From positions 1 to 37,743 of the IMG/VR virus record IMGVR_UViG_3300023229_000041: a stretch of 37,743 nt of DNA. One strand, 5' to 3'. The notes below the pieces were generated by a model, which saw only the letters and a list, made by a program, of their open reading frames with translations, made no database searches and was not told the origin of the DNA. The stretch comes from a virus. Shown here in pieces: positions 1 through 8,350 of the stretch (position 1 is the first letter of the stretch; each line of letters opens with the position of its first letter). Position numbers and translations under genes: made by a program.

Positions 1-123
1 ACTACTAGGTAGTTTACTGGGATTTCCTGCTCTTAATTTTAATGATCTTTCCTTAAACTTACTTGTTGTTGGAAAAACTCCAATACTTTTATAAAGTTTG
101 TCTAATCCTAATTTCTTACCCAT
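1..123 (-). CDS. Partial hypothetical protein downstream of portal
   Basis: The reading frame opens with ATG at 123 and stays open to the left edge (41 codons, starting MGKKLGLDKLYKSIGVF), so the C-terminus lies outside the window. Its ATG overlaps the last codons and stop of the portal gene in the string ATGGGTAA (8-nt overlap), the same tight coupling used elsewhere in this genome. The visible peptide is basic (many Lys/Arg) with no recognisable domain. From its place after the portal it could be the start of a scaffold-like or minor virion gene. That is inference from position only. Confidence 0.6.
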   Translation of the reverse strand, partial: MGKKLGLDKLYKSIGVFPTTSKFKERSLKLRAGNPSKLPSS

Positions 124-2452
124 TTTTTTTCTCCTGTTTCTTTTGATTTAATTCCATTTTTTCACGTGCAACTTCCAGTCTTGCATCTGACTGGTCATCG
201 TTTTGTTCTAATTTCATTTTATCAAAGTCCAATCTGTCTTCAAATTGGTCTTCTTGGTTTTCTATCTTGATTGTACCCTCTTGAGACCTACGTTGTAAAT
301 CCATAGCTCTTAAATCAAGCTCTCTTTGTTTCAACATTACAATTGGGTCTTGTTTAGCTCCATCTGCTTGCATTTCTGCTTGAGCTAACTCAGAAGTTAT
401 CTGTGCTACACGTTTAGCTATCTCTGAATTAAGCATATTTTGGAATGCTTGAGGGTTTTCTTGTGATAACTGTATCATTTGAGGATTTTGCTGCATCATT
501 TGTTGAACTTCAGCACTTGCTTTTAAAGATACGTGCTGAGAAATATGTCCTTGTAGATTTGCGTATACAGTAGGGTTAATTTGAACCATTCTAGTTCTCA
601 TAAACGCTGAATGGGCTGCTATGTGTGCATCATGATCTTGTTCTGGGAAAGCTACAAGACTTTTCATCTGCATTGCTTTCATATTTTCCATTGCAGGATC
701 TTCTGGGATAGGTTTTACCTCTGGTTTTAATAATTGAGGTATTTCTTTTGTTCCTAAAGCTTCATAAACACGTCTATAAGCTTCGTGTAAGTTATGAAGT
801 TGAGGATTTGACTGTGCTATTTGTAATTGTGTCTGTGCTAACGTCACTCTTTGTGACATTGAGAAAATATTTGGATCTGCAACAGGTAAAATATCTACTC
901 TCTCATCAAAATCTAATAATTTTATAACTCTTTCTGCTCCATAAACTGAATAAGGATACTCAGGAGGTAAATATTCTGAAATTACATTAGCTAATAACTT
1001 AAATTCTTGCTTCATTGCATAGTAACAACGTTTATGAATAGCACTAATTACTCTTGAACCTCTTTCTAAAAGAGCAATTGTAGTTCCAACAGGTGCTTGT
1101 GAATTCATATCAGCAGTTGGGTTATCTGCAATAGATGCAAATCTTCTTCCTGCATCTACACAAAAACCTAAAAGGTTAAATAAAATAGCTGAGGGTTCTT
1201 TAAAAGGTAGTAACTGAAACTGGTCTCTAATATTTCCGCCAGGTGCATCTACGTCTCTGAACTCTCCTGGTTGAATAGGTTGGTCATCATCTCTAATTCT
1301 CATTCCTCTAGATTTAAATCCAGCAGGTAAGTTAGATAACGTTCCAGCATCTAATAACTGTCTTAAAGCAGTAGTTGCTGTTCGTGACAGGCCACCGATC
1401 ATGTGAATTAAACCAAAACCATAAAAACCTAATCCTGGTAAAAATTTAAAGTGTGCAAAATATTCTTTTCTTGTGAATTTAGAATCATCTTTATTGTAAT
1501 TTCTATATATAGATAAAACTTGTCTTGTAGATTCTTCTATTGTTACAATGTATGGAATTTTAATTCCTAAAGAATCCTCACCTTCTGAAATATAATCAGA
1601 TAAATCTAAATCAACATGCATCTCTAAAACATTGTAGATATAGTCGTTAGTTTCAACAGGTTTAATCCCTTCTAGTTCATTGTATTTATCTTGAATTTTG
1701 TCTTCTTTCTTTTGAGGTTTCATTAAGTCTACTTCCATGTAGAATCCTGAAGCCATCTTTTTAAGTAAGTCGTTTTCTGATTGTTTTAAAACGTGAGTAA
1801 TTCTTGGAGCATCTTTTAGATCAGTTGCGTAATAAGGTACTACTAAATCTTCTGCTGGAACAAACTTTGATACTGCTCTTTCTAAAAGAGAATCATAATA
1901 AATTTTTTTAAATGCAGATCCTGCTAAAGGTAAATAAAATAATAACTGATCAAACTCTGGAGTGTACTCTTCCATCTTCTCCATGATTTGATAGTTCATG
2001 AAATCTTTTACTCTTTGAGATTGTGCTTCAACTTCTTCGTTTTGTAATCCAACAATTTTAGTTTTTACTGGACCATCAGAAGGTAAGAGTTCTTTATAAG
2101 CTTGTGATTGGAATTGTGTTACGGCTTCCGATAACAAAGGGTGAGTAACATTACTTGCTCCTTTGAAAGGTTGTGTAGTAGATTTGTATTTAAATCCTAA
2201 AAGATCTAAACCATTTCTATAAGTGTCTTCCCAATCTTTTCTAGATTCTTTATCAGAATCATATTCAGAAATTAAATCAGACGCTAACTGTTGTAAAGCT
2301 TTGTCATCAATTGTTTCTGCAACGTTTGCAAAAAAATCTTCTGCTTCGGTTTCTTCAGCTACTTCTTCTTCACCATCTTCAGGTAACGAAACAACTGCCT
2401 CTTCCTCAATATCAATTTCTTCATCAATTGGATTATCGGTCTCAATAGCCAT
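116..2452 (-). CDS. Portal (head-tail connector) protein
   Basis: A 778-residue protein with the style of large portal proteins of marine podoviruses. The portal forms the twelve-subunit ring at the head vertex through which terminase pumps DNA. Visible parts are a strongly acidic N-terminus (residues about 9-40), a conserved-looking core with the blocks ASNVTHPLLSEAV and QAYKELLPSDGPVKT followed by FMNYQI and EEYTPEFDQLLFYLPLAGS, and a long Gln/Lys/Glu-rich, probably coiled-coil C-terminus (about 640-778). The length is close to P22-type portals and longer than T7 gp8. The gene starts 6 nt after the stop of the small gene upstream and lies in the TerL-to-portal order expected for a packaging module. 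The family call rests on sequence pattern and position; no catalytic motif exists to confirm it. Confidence 0.8.
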   Translation of the reverse strand: MAIETDNPIDEEIDIEEEAVVSLPEDGEEEVAEETEAEDFFANVAETIDDKALQQLASDLISEYDSDKESRKDWEDTYRNGLDLLGFKYKSTTQPFKGASNVTHPLLSEAVTQFQSQAYKELLPSDGPVKTKIVGLQNEEVEAQSQRVKDFMNYQIMEKMEEYTPEFDQLLFYLPLAGSAFKKIYYDSLLERAVSKFVPAEDLVVPYYATDLKDAPRITHVLKQSENDLLKKMASGFYMEVDLMKPQKKEDKIQDKYNELEGIKPVETNDYIYNVLEMHVDLDLSDYISEGEDSLGIKIPYIVTIEESTRQVLSIYRNYNKDDSKFTRKEYFAHFKFLPGLGFYGFGLIHMIGGLSRTATTALRQLLDAGTLSNLPAGFKSRGMRIRDDDQPIQPGEFRDVDAPGGNIRDQFQLLPFKEPSAILFNLLGFCVDAGRRFASIADNPTADMNSQAPVGTTIALLERGSRVISAIHKRCYYAMKQEFKLLANVISEYLPPEYPYSVYGAERVIKLLDFDERVDILPVADPNIFSMSQRVTLAQTQLQIAQSNPQLHNLHEAYRRVYEALGTKEIPQLLKPEVKPIPEDPAMENMKAMQMKSLVAFPEQDHDAHIAAHSAFMRTRMVQINPTVYANLQGHISQHVSLKASAEVQQMMQQNPQMIQLSQENPQAFQNMLNSEIAKRVAQITSELAQAEMQADGAKQDPIVMLKQRELDLRAMDLQRRSQEGTIKIENQEDQFEDRLDFDKMKLEQNDDQSDARLEVAREKMELNQKKQEKKNG

Positions 2453-2458
2453 AAATTA

Positions 2459-2803
2459 TTATGTTATTTTAGTTGGCTTGTTTCTTCCTAACTTACAAGA
2501 TGCTTTTACGTAAGTACCTTTGTTAGCTTTGATCATTTTACCGTATTTAGCTCCGTCCATAGCTCCTAAGCCAAAACCATTACTTCCTAGTACTTTACTT
2601 GCTAACGTTCCGCCTTTACTAGATGTTGCATTTCTTCCTGGACCCATATTTAAAATCTTTTCTAAAATGCTTTTTTTCTTTTCTCCAGCGATGTTTCTCA
2701 TGTTTGGTCTCATTAAAGCAGAGCCTGTTCCCGCTCCTGCCATTTTAGAACCAAGCATACCAATAACACCGGCTGCAAGTGCTCTTTTCATATTCTTCTT
2801 CAT
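2459..2803 (-). CDS. Small basic virion-associated protein, hypothetical
   Basis: A 114-residue basic protein. Residues 8-30 are small and hydrophobic (Ala/Gly/Met-rich, could associate with membrane), the middle is Lys/Gly-rich, and the end reads GTYVKASCKLGRNKPTKIT. Short basic proteins with a similar Lys-rich tail occur beside portal genes in many marine phages, but no function is known to me. It lies between the large ejection-type gene and the portal, with 6 nt to the portal start. The ATG at 2803 has a purine-rich stretch (TAGGAGATAACA) upstream as ribosome-binding site. The context suggests a minor virion component; this is inference. Confidence 0.65.
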   Translation of the reverse strand: MKKNMKRALAAGVIGMLGSKMAGAGTGSALMRPNMRNIAGEKKKSILEKILNMGPGRNATSSKGGTLASKVLGSNGFGLGAMDGAKYGKMIKANKGTYVKASCKLGRNKPTKIT

Positions 2804-2856
2804 TGTTATCTCCTATAGGTTTATCGCCACATTGTAAAGCAAATTTACTTAAAAAT

Positions 2857-5115
2857 CTATAATAGTGGTTTAAATATATTAGTATTGTCTACAAAACCAC
2901 CTGCGTTCATATAAGCTTTCATAGGCAACAAAAATTTCTTTAATACTTGGTCATCTGCAATTAAAGTAGGAACTGTTTCATATAATCTAGGTTCGTCTGG
3001 ACCCATTTCAATTACTCTTAGTTTACCTCTGTCTCCTGAAGATATTTTTAATAATTCTTCTGCTTCATCTAAAGTATTTGAAGCTCCTATATGCTCTTGA
3101 AACACATAGTTATCTCCGTCTTTATAAGTATAAGTAGCTCTACCGTCTTTAATGTTTTTTAAATACTCAGAATTATCTCTAGTGCTTATTTCTTCTACAA
3201 CTTTAAATCTTTTATTAGGATTAGATTTAGGCATAGGAAACATTTCAAATTTAGCTCCATATTGATTAGCAATTTTTTTAAAAGGAGCTACCATAGTTGC
3301 AAGAGAACTTGTTTTTCTAATCTCACCACTAGCAGTTCTCATAATAGTAGTTCCATCCATTAATCCATAATTAATCTCATCTCCTATCATACTACCACCA
3401 GGCATTTTAATTCCTTTATTCATTGATGAAGGTATTATAGATACAGCGTTAATGTTTCTTTCTGCCATTGTTCTAAGTAAGTTCTTAGCTACATAATCTG
3501 GCCAAGATCTAGATAAAGGAGCGGCTGTAGTTTGTTCGATAGTTCCTCTTTGTAATAACTTACCTGCAGCAGATTTTTCTATTTGAGAAATCCTGTAATT
3601 CACATTAGCTAATTCTTGTTGCTGTTTTCTAGTCAATCCTGCAATCCCTCTACCAATTTCTCTAAAAGGAGCAGCCTTCTCCATTAACTCATCTCTTTGT
3701 TTTTTAAGAATCTTAACTGAAGTTTCTGTGTTGAAAGGATTAATTCTATTTTTAAAATAATTTTCTCTACTACTTTTATTAGCTGAAAATTGTTCCGAGT
3801 GAATATCTGTTTGAGCCTCACTTACTCTTAAATGTCTTTTGTTACCTCCAAGTTTAGGATTAGGTAAATCATCGTATCTAATAAAACCAATTTCATTATC
3901 TATGAAATGAGGATTTCCGCCACCCGTTGCAAATTTTCCTCCGTCAACATTAGGTAATCTTTTGCCATAATAAATTACGTCTTCAGTATAATTTTCTCCA
4001 CCTCTTAAAGCATACCCTGTTTGATTTTTATAAGTTGGGTAAAAATTATTTTTACCTACTTTATCTCTTCTAAATTTTAAACCGTTTGGAAGATCTACTT
4101 TTTTACTATACTGATTATAGTCTCCTGTAGTTCTATTTAACTTAACTAATATATTTGCGAACGCAGCAGGGTCTGATGCTTCTCCTGCTAGATCTCTTAA
4201 ATCATTTTGTAATATTCTTATAGCGTCTGCATCCATAGGATTCATTTGATTATCTGCTGTTCTAGCTAGCCCTCTTAAATTATTTAAAATAGATTGAGTT
4301 GTGCCGGTGTCCTGTAGCCCTTGTTTAATTGCTACATTTTTAAAATTATTAGTAAGTTCTAAAACTTCTTCTGTCGGGTTTCCTCTAACTCCTAACCTTA
4401 ATGTTTTTAAATCATTGATTGGAGAATTTTTTACCATGTCTAATAAAGTATCTCTGTCTACGGGTAGTTTCTCATCCATTGCGATTTTTAAGAATCCTGA
4501 TTCAGGTTTACCGTCTTTATTTAATTTTATCATATTAAGTTCATCTAACTCGTCAGCGGTTACTCTACGAGAGACACCGGTCAACGGACCAGAGTTAACT
4601 TTAAGTTGTGGGTTGTTTGCTTTTCCTAACCACTTAATCCATTGTTCTGCCGGAGCAGAATCAAATTGTGCTTCTTTAATTCTATCAAAAGTTGCTGAAC
4701 CCACAATTGGATTAGTGTCACCATAACCTTTTCCTTGTGTGAAAGGAATGTTTTGTACTTCACCAAATTTAGAACGAGAGGACATTGGTACTAAAGCTTT
4801 AGAAGGACTTAAAATTAATTCTTGTGATTGGCCGGTGGCCGTTAAACTGTCGCCAGCTGAATCTGATACTGTTTTGTTTGGAGTGTAAGTAACATTACTA
4901 CTTGGCTTTGGAGACTTAAAAAAGTTTCTAGCACCTGGAATTCTTTTTGCAATTAAAGCGGTACCTAGTGCAGTAGCACCCAGTGCTGCTATTCCGCCAA
5001 CGGCCGAAGGCCGTTTATCATCTACAACAATAGAAGTATCCTCCTTAGTCAATGGAGTAGAACCTTTTCTTATTTGTTCAAGAAAGGTATTTGTATTTAG
5101 AAATTGTTCGGCCAC
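2857..5115 (-). CDS. Large putative ejected/polyvalent virion protein
   Basis: A 752-residue protein that starts with GTG at 5115, overlapping the upstream stop in TAGTG, with AAGGAG just upstream. Residues 38-56 form a hydrophobic Ala/Gly segment. Residues about 155-195 (AEQWIKWL, then RRVTADELDEL) and 370-440 (GYALRGGENYTED, HFIDNEIGFIRYDDLP, HLRVSEAQTDIHS) resemble the pattern of large phage polyvalent proteins, in which a conserved block ending E(I/A)Q(S/T)D is followed by a PL..W.....K.(L/M) block; here that reads AAPLSRSWPDYVAKNLLRTM. A C-terminal YMNAGGFVDN matches a Gly-Gly motif in other structural proteins of this window. Such proteins are thought to be carried in the virion and delivered to the cell. 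The assignment is by pattern only. Confidence 0.5.
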   Translation of the reverse strand: MAEQFLNTNTFLEQIRKGSTPLTKEDTSIVVDDKRPSAVGGIAALGATALGTALIAKRIPGARNFFKSPKPSSNVTYTPNKTVSDSAGDSLTATGQSQELILSPSKALVPMSSRSKFGEVQNIPFTQGKGYGDTNPIVGSATFDRIKEAQFDSAPAEQWIKWLGKANNPQLKVNSGPLTGVSRRVTADELDELNMIKLNKDGKPESGFLKIAMDEKLPVDRDTLLDMVKNSPINDLKTLRLGVRGNPTEEVLELTNNFKNVAIKQGLQDTGTTQSILNNLRGLARTADNQMNPMDADAIRILQNDLRDLAGEASDPAAFANILVKLNRTTGDYNQYSKKVDLPNGLKFRRDKVGKNNFYPTYKNQTGYALRGGENYTEDVIYYGKRLPNVDGGKFATGGGNPHFIDNEIGFIRYDDLPNPKLGGNKRHLRVSEAQTDIHSEQFSANKSSRENYFKNRINPFNTETSVKILKKQRDELMEKAAPFREIGRGIAGLTRKQQQELANVNYRISQIEKSAAGKLLQRGTIEQTTAAPLSRSWPDYVAKNLLRTMAERNINAVSIIPSSMNKGIKMPGGSMIGDEINYGLMDGTTIMRTASGEIRKTSSLATMVAPFKKIANQYGAKFEMFPMPKSNPNKRFKVVEEISTRDNSEYLKNIKDGRATYTYKDGDNYVFQEHIGASNTLDEAEELLKISSGDRGKLRVIEMGPDEPRLYETVPTLIADDQVLKKFLLPMKAYMNAGGFVDNTNIFKPLL
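4301..4320 (+). repeat. Dispersed GC-rich repeat, copy in ejection-type gene
   Basis: GTGCCGGTGTCCTGTAGCCC here matches 19 of 20 bases of the copy at 17990-18009 inside the helicase gene. Both encode GLQ(D/A)TGT on the minus strand although the proteins are unrelated. Confidence 0.7.
4830..4843 (+). repeat. Dispersed GC-rich repeat GGCCGGTGGCCGTT
   Basis: The 14-base word is identical to 15686-15699 in the DNA polymerase gene. Here it is read on the minus strand as T-A-T-G-Q; in the polymerase it is read in another frame as N-G-H-R-P. Confidence 0.7.
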
Positions 5116-5366
5116 TAAAAGACTCCTTTAAACCCTGTACCTTTAATAGCAATACCTACTCCTTGTACCACTGCTTCGCCACCATGATTAAATTTAGGTG
5201 TAACACCTTCCTCTTGAGACATCTCACTTAGAGTTCTACTTTTTGCTTTTTCTTTTCCTTCTTTTTCTGTCTTAGAATGTAGTTGAGTTTCTTTTGAATC
5301 TTTATATTTTTTATACTTCTTCATAGCTTTTTCACCAAAGTATGAAACGTCTACTGAATCTTTCAT
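5115..5366 (-). CDS. Small Lys-rich hypothetical protein
   Basis: An 83-residue protein with a very Lys/Glu-rich first half (KAMKKYKKYKDSKE, then KEGKEKAKSR) and a hydrophobic, Gly-rich end (FNHGGEAVVQGVGIAIKGTGFKGVF region, about residues 59-83). It sits between TerL (9-nt gap) and the large polyvalent-type gene (stop and start overlap), so it belongs to the packaging/virion operon. The FNHGG block is one of several aromatic-x-x-Gly-Gly blocks in this genome's structural proteins. No function is known. ATG at 5366 is preceded by TAGGAGATTATT, a good ribosome-binding site. Confidence 0.65.
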   Translation of the reverse strand: MKDSVDVSYFGEKAMKKYKKYKDSKETQLHSKTEKEGKEKAKSRTLSEMSQEEGVTPKFNHGGEAVVQGVGIAIKGTGFKGVF

Positions 5367-5375
5367 AATAATCTC

Positions 5376-6842
5376 CTAATAATATTTATAGTCTCTTTCA
5401 ATTTTCATACCTTCTGGTTCATCCATATAGGTTGATATAAAGTTACCTTGTCGATATCTTAACACAGCTTGTGTGGTACTGTCGACATAGTCGTCATGTT
5501 GAGCAAAAGGAAAAGCTGCACATTCCTCTATTACTTCTTCGGCAAAATGAGCTCCATCTGGATAAAACACCATTCCTGATTCAAATACAGGAGAAGCAGC
5601 ATTAACTCTAGCATGCTTATCTTTACCTTTTGTAGGTATGAAATCAATTACTGGAATACCAGCACGCCTTAATTCTTGTATTAGAGATTGTCCACTAGCC
5701 TTAGCTTCCACAATAACTGACTCTGGTTCCCAATATTTATAAGCTTCAAAAGCAACAGCTTTAAGTTCTGGAAAATCCCAACGACCTTTTTCAGCATCAA
5801 GTAAAATTAAACAACTATCTTCTGGAGTAGGTTCAAATATTCCCCATGTAGTAATAGCACTGTAGTCGGCAGATTCTTTTTTAGAAAATGCAGTATCATA
5901 ACTTTGGATAACATGTTTTAAAGCAGGGACTTTTCCTTTCCAGGGGACCCAATAATCTCTTTTAATGATGGCACCTTCTTCAGCAACTGGGTCCTGCATA
6001 TATTGTGCGTTCCAGTTTCTAGGTGTAATAGATGCTTTAACACCTTCTAATTCTTCTAATGACCAATACTCAGGCCATACAGGATTCCCACTATCTAGGA
6101 TTGCAGGAAATTCTATAAGTTTCCATTTATCAGCTTTAGGTTCACTTTGTGCTTTGACGAGCCTTCCTGTTAAATCATCTTGAGCCCAACGAGTCATTAC
6201 TAACAATATGGAACCACCTGGTTGTAAACGCTGTCTGGGTCCTGATGAATACCAATCGTACGCTCTTTCCATAGCAGAGTCAGATAAAGAATCTTGCTCT
6301 GTATGTGGATCATCTATAATAAGCAAATCGGCCCCTCGACCTGTGATAGATCCGCCAACACCCGCTGCAAAGTACTCACCGCCATGGTTAGTCTCCCACC
6401 TGCCTTTTGCTTTACTGTCTTCTCGAAGTTTAACATCTCCAAAAATTTCTTTATACTCCTGGCTATCAATTAAGTTTCTAACTTTGGAACCAAATCTACC
6501 AGCTAGTTCAGCGTTGTGTGAAACTTGCATAATTTTTTTCTTAGGGTACTTCCCTATAAACCAAGCCGGATATAAAAAAGATGCAAATTCAGATTTTGTA
6601 TGACGGGGTGGCATATTCACAATGAGCCTTCCTTGTTTTCCCCCTGCAATTTTAGTTAACTCATGAGCAATATGTTGATGGTGGCCCCACTTTTTTGGGT
6701 CCTTTTCTTTTCTACAAATAAAATCTGGCCAAACTGCTTGAGCAAAATATAAAAAATTATCTTGACATAACTTAATATGTTGAATGTAGGCTTGTTCTAC
6801 ACGATCTCTTAATTGATCATTTGTTAGTGTATCGAGACTCAT
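5376..6842 (-). CDS. terL: Terminase large subunit (ATPase-nuclease)
   Basis: The packaging motor: it cuts concatemeric DNA and drives it through the portal using ATP. From the chosen start (488 residues, MSLDTLTND) the landmarks are an unusual Walker A-like PPRHTKS (about 78-84), Walker B LLIIDDPH (173-180), a coupling segment MTRWAQDD (216-223), then the RNase H-fold nuclease with D316 in SYDTAF, E379 in VIVEAK and the acidic cluster HDDYVDS (449-455). This is the terminase_6-type layout and a normal length. The frame is open for another 56 codons up to 7010, but that stretch (PPFPTSIEVPNPHK and so on) looks non-coding and contains a hairpin, so the internal ATG is preferred; the ribosome-binding site there is weak. 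Downstream genes follow in the order ejection protein, then portal. Confidence 0.95.
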   Translation of the reverse strand: MSLDTLTNDQLRDRVEQAYIQHIKLCQDNFLYFAQAVWPDFICRKEKDPKKWGHHQHIAHELTKIAGGKQGRLIVNMPPRHTKSEFASFLYPAWFIGKYPKKKIMQVSHNAELAGRFGSKVRNLIDSQEYKEIFGDVKLREDSKAKGRWETNHGGEYFAAGVGGSITGRGADLLIIDDPHTEQDSLSDSAMERAYDWYSSGPRQRLQPGGSILLVMTRWAQDDLTGRLVKAQSEPKADKWKLIEFPAILDSGNPVWPEYWSLEELEGVKASITPRNWNAQYMQDPVAEEGAIIKRDYWVPWKGKVPALKHVIQSYDTAFSKKESADYSAITTWGIFEPTPEDSCLILLDAEKGRWDFPELKAVAFEAYKYWEPESVIVEAKASGQSLIQELRRAGIPVIDFIPTKGKDKHARVNAASPVFESGMVFYPDGAHFAEEVIEECAAFPFAQHDDYVDSTTQAVLRYRQGNFISTYMDEPEGMKIERDYKYY

Positions 6843-7010
6843 AAGTAATTGATAGTTTATACATGTGTATTCCTGATTGTAAAGGCAAGCGTCAGGTACC
6901 ATAATACGCCAAATAAGAGGGGTGGGGGTAAGCCTGTACAGGTAAGAGTTTTTGTGGGGGTTTGGTACCTCTATTGAGGTGGGGAATGGTGGCGACCTAG
7001 TCGCCACCAT
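6843..7010 (-). other. G-rich, hairpin-rich leader of terL
   Basis: A 168-base stretch upstream of the preferred terL start. On the plus strand it has G-runs (GGGGTGGGGG near 6919, GGGGG near 6956, GGGG near 6980), the palindrome CCTGTACAGG near 6933, two GGTACC sites, and a perfect 11-bp hairpin (ATGGTGGCGAC at 6986-6996, loop CTA, partner at 7000-7010). No U-run follows on either strand, so it is not a simple terminator. Candidate roles are a packaging recognition/cut site or an RNA element controlling terL. Confidence 0.45.
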
Positions 7011-7020
7011 GAGAGAGTTG

Positions 7021-7314
7021 TTAGTCGTTTCTAGGTGGTTGGTTGCCCATAAGTAAGTTCATTACATCACCCATTTTAGAGAATATTCTCTCTCTAAAAT
7101 CATCAACTAATGGGTTGCCATTGTTAAGCAATATAAATTCCTCAACTGCACTTTCCATGAACTTATAAAGTATTTCATAGTTAAGCGACTTGAACTTGTC
7201 ATCACTCATCAACGATTGGATTTTACTATTATCAATGTCGTTGCCTAAATGTTTATCAAGCATAGTTGAAAACAATTTAGATGGTAAGTTATTATTGTCA
7301 TTGTTATTTGGCAT
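7021..7314 (-). CDS. Hypothetical protein upstream of terL
   Basis: A 97-residue, Asn/Asp-rich, mostly helical-looking protein with no family I recognise. It begins inside the end of the previous gene (11-nt overlap, TAATGCCAAATAA), so the two are translationally coupled. It stops just before the structured leader of terL. Length and position beside TerL would fit a packaging accessory, but a separate TerS candidate exists at 11.1-11.6 kb, so no packaging role is claimed. Confidence 0.6.
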   Translation of the reverse strand: MPNNNDNNNLPSKLFSTMLDKHLGNDIDNSKIQSLMSDDKFKSLNYEILYKFMESAVEEFILLNNGNPLVDDFRERIFSKMGDVMNLLMGNQPPRND

Positions 7315-7681
7315 TAGTATTTCCTTTCTTTATTTTTTCTAATGTATCATTGAAAGGCTTGAACTCAAGCGTTTCTATTTGTTTATAAAAGCCATTAACC
7401 AACAACTGCAATTTATAATCGCCACTGTTTTTAACGTGTTCAATAAATGACTTACTATCAAATCTTCTTTGAGTTCGTTCAATCTTTTGAATGTAAGAAC
7501 TGTTATCAATGATGTAGACGTTTTGTTTAAGTCTATCAAAGATACCTTTCACAACTTCTTTAGTATCTGCTTTTAAAGTTTGATACTTGTTAAGTAAGTA
7601 AGCTTGATTGATGTATGCTTTAAGCACTCTAACATCTGCCTTGCTCACTGCGTTAGCTTTTGTTTTTTTTGCGTTTTGCAT
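7304..7681 (-). CDS. Hypothetical helical protein
   Basis: A 125-residue basic protein, predicted helical, with a central RTQRRFDSKSFIEHVKNSGDYKL block. A Arg-Phe-Asp-x-Lys-x-Phe pattern occurs in small hypothetical proteins of many phages, but no function is known to me. ATG at 7681 is preceded by AATAAGGAAATAAAA. The 60-90 bases upstream contain overlapping TTATCTTATC/GATAAGATAA palindromes, so this gene and the next probably form the first genes of a locally controlled transcript that reads into terL. Confidence 0.6.
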   Translation of the reverse strand: MQNAKKTKANAVSKADVRVLKAYINQAYLLNKYQTLKADTKEVVKGIFDRLKQNVYIIDNSSYIQKIERTQRRFDSKSFIEHVKNSGDYKLQLLVNGFYKQIETLEFKPFNDTLEKIKKGNTNAK

Positions 7682-7710
7682 TTTTATTTCCTTATTGTTT
7701 TATTAATTTA

Positions 7711-7745
7711 TAAGATAATAATTTATCTTATCTGGATAAGATAAA
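7711..7745. promoter_or_regulatory. Tandem palindromic operator-like sites
   Basis: Two overlapping inverted repeats lie upstream of the 7304-7681 gene. TAAGATAA (7711-7718) pairs with TTATCTTA (7723-7730), and TTTATCTTATC (7722-7732) pairs perfectly with GATAAGATAAA (7735-7745) around a 2-base centre. CTTATC/GATAAG also occurs in the promoter regions near 8917, 9731 and 14582-14611, which suggests one regulator with several targets. Confidence 0.5.
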
Positions 7746-7812
7746 GATTTTTACAAAGATTGATACAAAAAAATAAACTTTATTTTAATTTAATTTAGAT
7801 GTGCTTGTGAAT

Positions 7813-7842
7813 AACCCTCACTGATTTTTAGTGAGGGTTTTT
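7813..7842 (+). terminator. Rho-independent terminator, plus strand
   Basis: AACCCTCACT (7813-7822) pairs perfectly with AGTGAGGGTT (7830-7839) around a 7-base loop and runs into TTTTT then ATATTT on the plus strand. The minus strand has no matching U-run. No convincing plus-strand gene lies upstream, so it ends either a short plus-strand transcript or antisense RNA from the terL side. Confidence 0.65.
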
Positions 7843-7860
7843 ATATTTAAGAAGTTTTAG

Positions 7861-7895
7861 TGCTGGGCACTGGTGCTGGGCACTGGTGCTGGGGG
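7861..7895 (+). repeat. 13-bp tandem repeat TGCTGGGCACTGG
   Basis: Two perfect 13-bp units (7861-7873, 7874-7886) and a partial third unit. The 12-mer GCTGGGCACTGG recurs inverted as CCAGTGCCCAGC at 9902-9913, so inverted copies bracket the AACGAGG-rich region. Confidence 0.75.
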
Positions 7896-7942
7896 TTAGT
7901 CTAATACAACAAACGAGGCTACAACGAGGATTACAACGAGGA

Positions 7943-8194
7943 TCAGCATTGTTCCTCCTGCTTTTTGTTGGGTTCTTTTAGATGTCCTATCTCATGCAAG
8001 TAGTCATACGAGGTATTCATAGTGCTTGTGAAATGTCTAGTCCTATGTTCTGATGGTGTGTCCTCATCTGCGTGCATACACATCTCTGCGAGCAATCGCT
8101 TCAGCTTGTGATTTTGTTTCTTTATGTTCTCATGTTCAATCGCCTTGTTGCTTGATTGTACTTCTTCTATTAGTCTATCTGTTTGGTCTGTCAT
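7943..8194 (-). CDS. Small hypothetical coiled-coil protein
   Basis: An 83-residue, charged protein with a likely coiled coil at residues 5-40 (EEVQSSNKAIEHENIKKQNH) and a His/Glu-rich end. No family is recognised. The start is well supported by AAAAGGAGATAAC directly before ATG. The stop codon abuts an AACGAGGA copy (7935-7942), a placement shared with other genes of this region. It stands alone, separated from its neighbours by repeat-rich DNA. Confidence 0.55.
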   Translation of the reverse strand: MTDQTDRLIEEVQSSNKAIEHENIKKQNHKLKRLLAEMCMHADEDTPSEHRTRHFTSTMNTSYDYLHEIGHLKEPNKKQEEQC

Positions 8195-8350
8195 GTTATC
8201 TCCTTTTCCTTTTGTGTATCACACTCCTCTTGGTCTAGCAATAAAAAATTTAGAATAATGTGCGAAAGCAAAATCGCCAGGTGCCAGTCCCTAAAGGAAG
8301 AAGTAGTTTACTAACCGAACGCATAGCAAACGAGGAACGAGGTATAGAGA

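Noticed and set aside
4999-5015. AACGGCC/GGCCGTT palindrome as another dispersed repeat copy
   Set aside because: It shares only the outer seven bases with the GGCCGGTGGCCGTT word and lies in an ordinary coding stretch, so it was not counted.
6843-7010. N-terminal 56-codon extension of terminase large subunit
   Set aside because: The sequence is Pro-rich and unlike terminase N-termini, includes a perfect hairpin at its ATG, and a better-fitting internal start exists.
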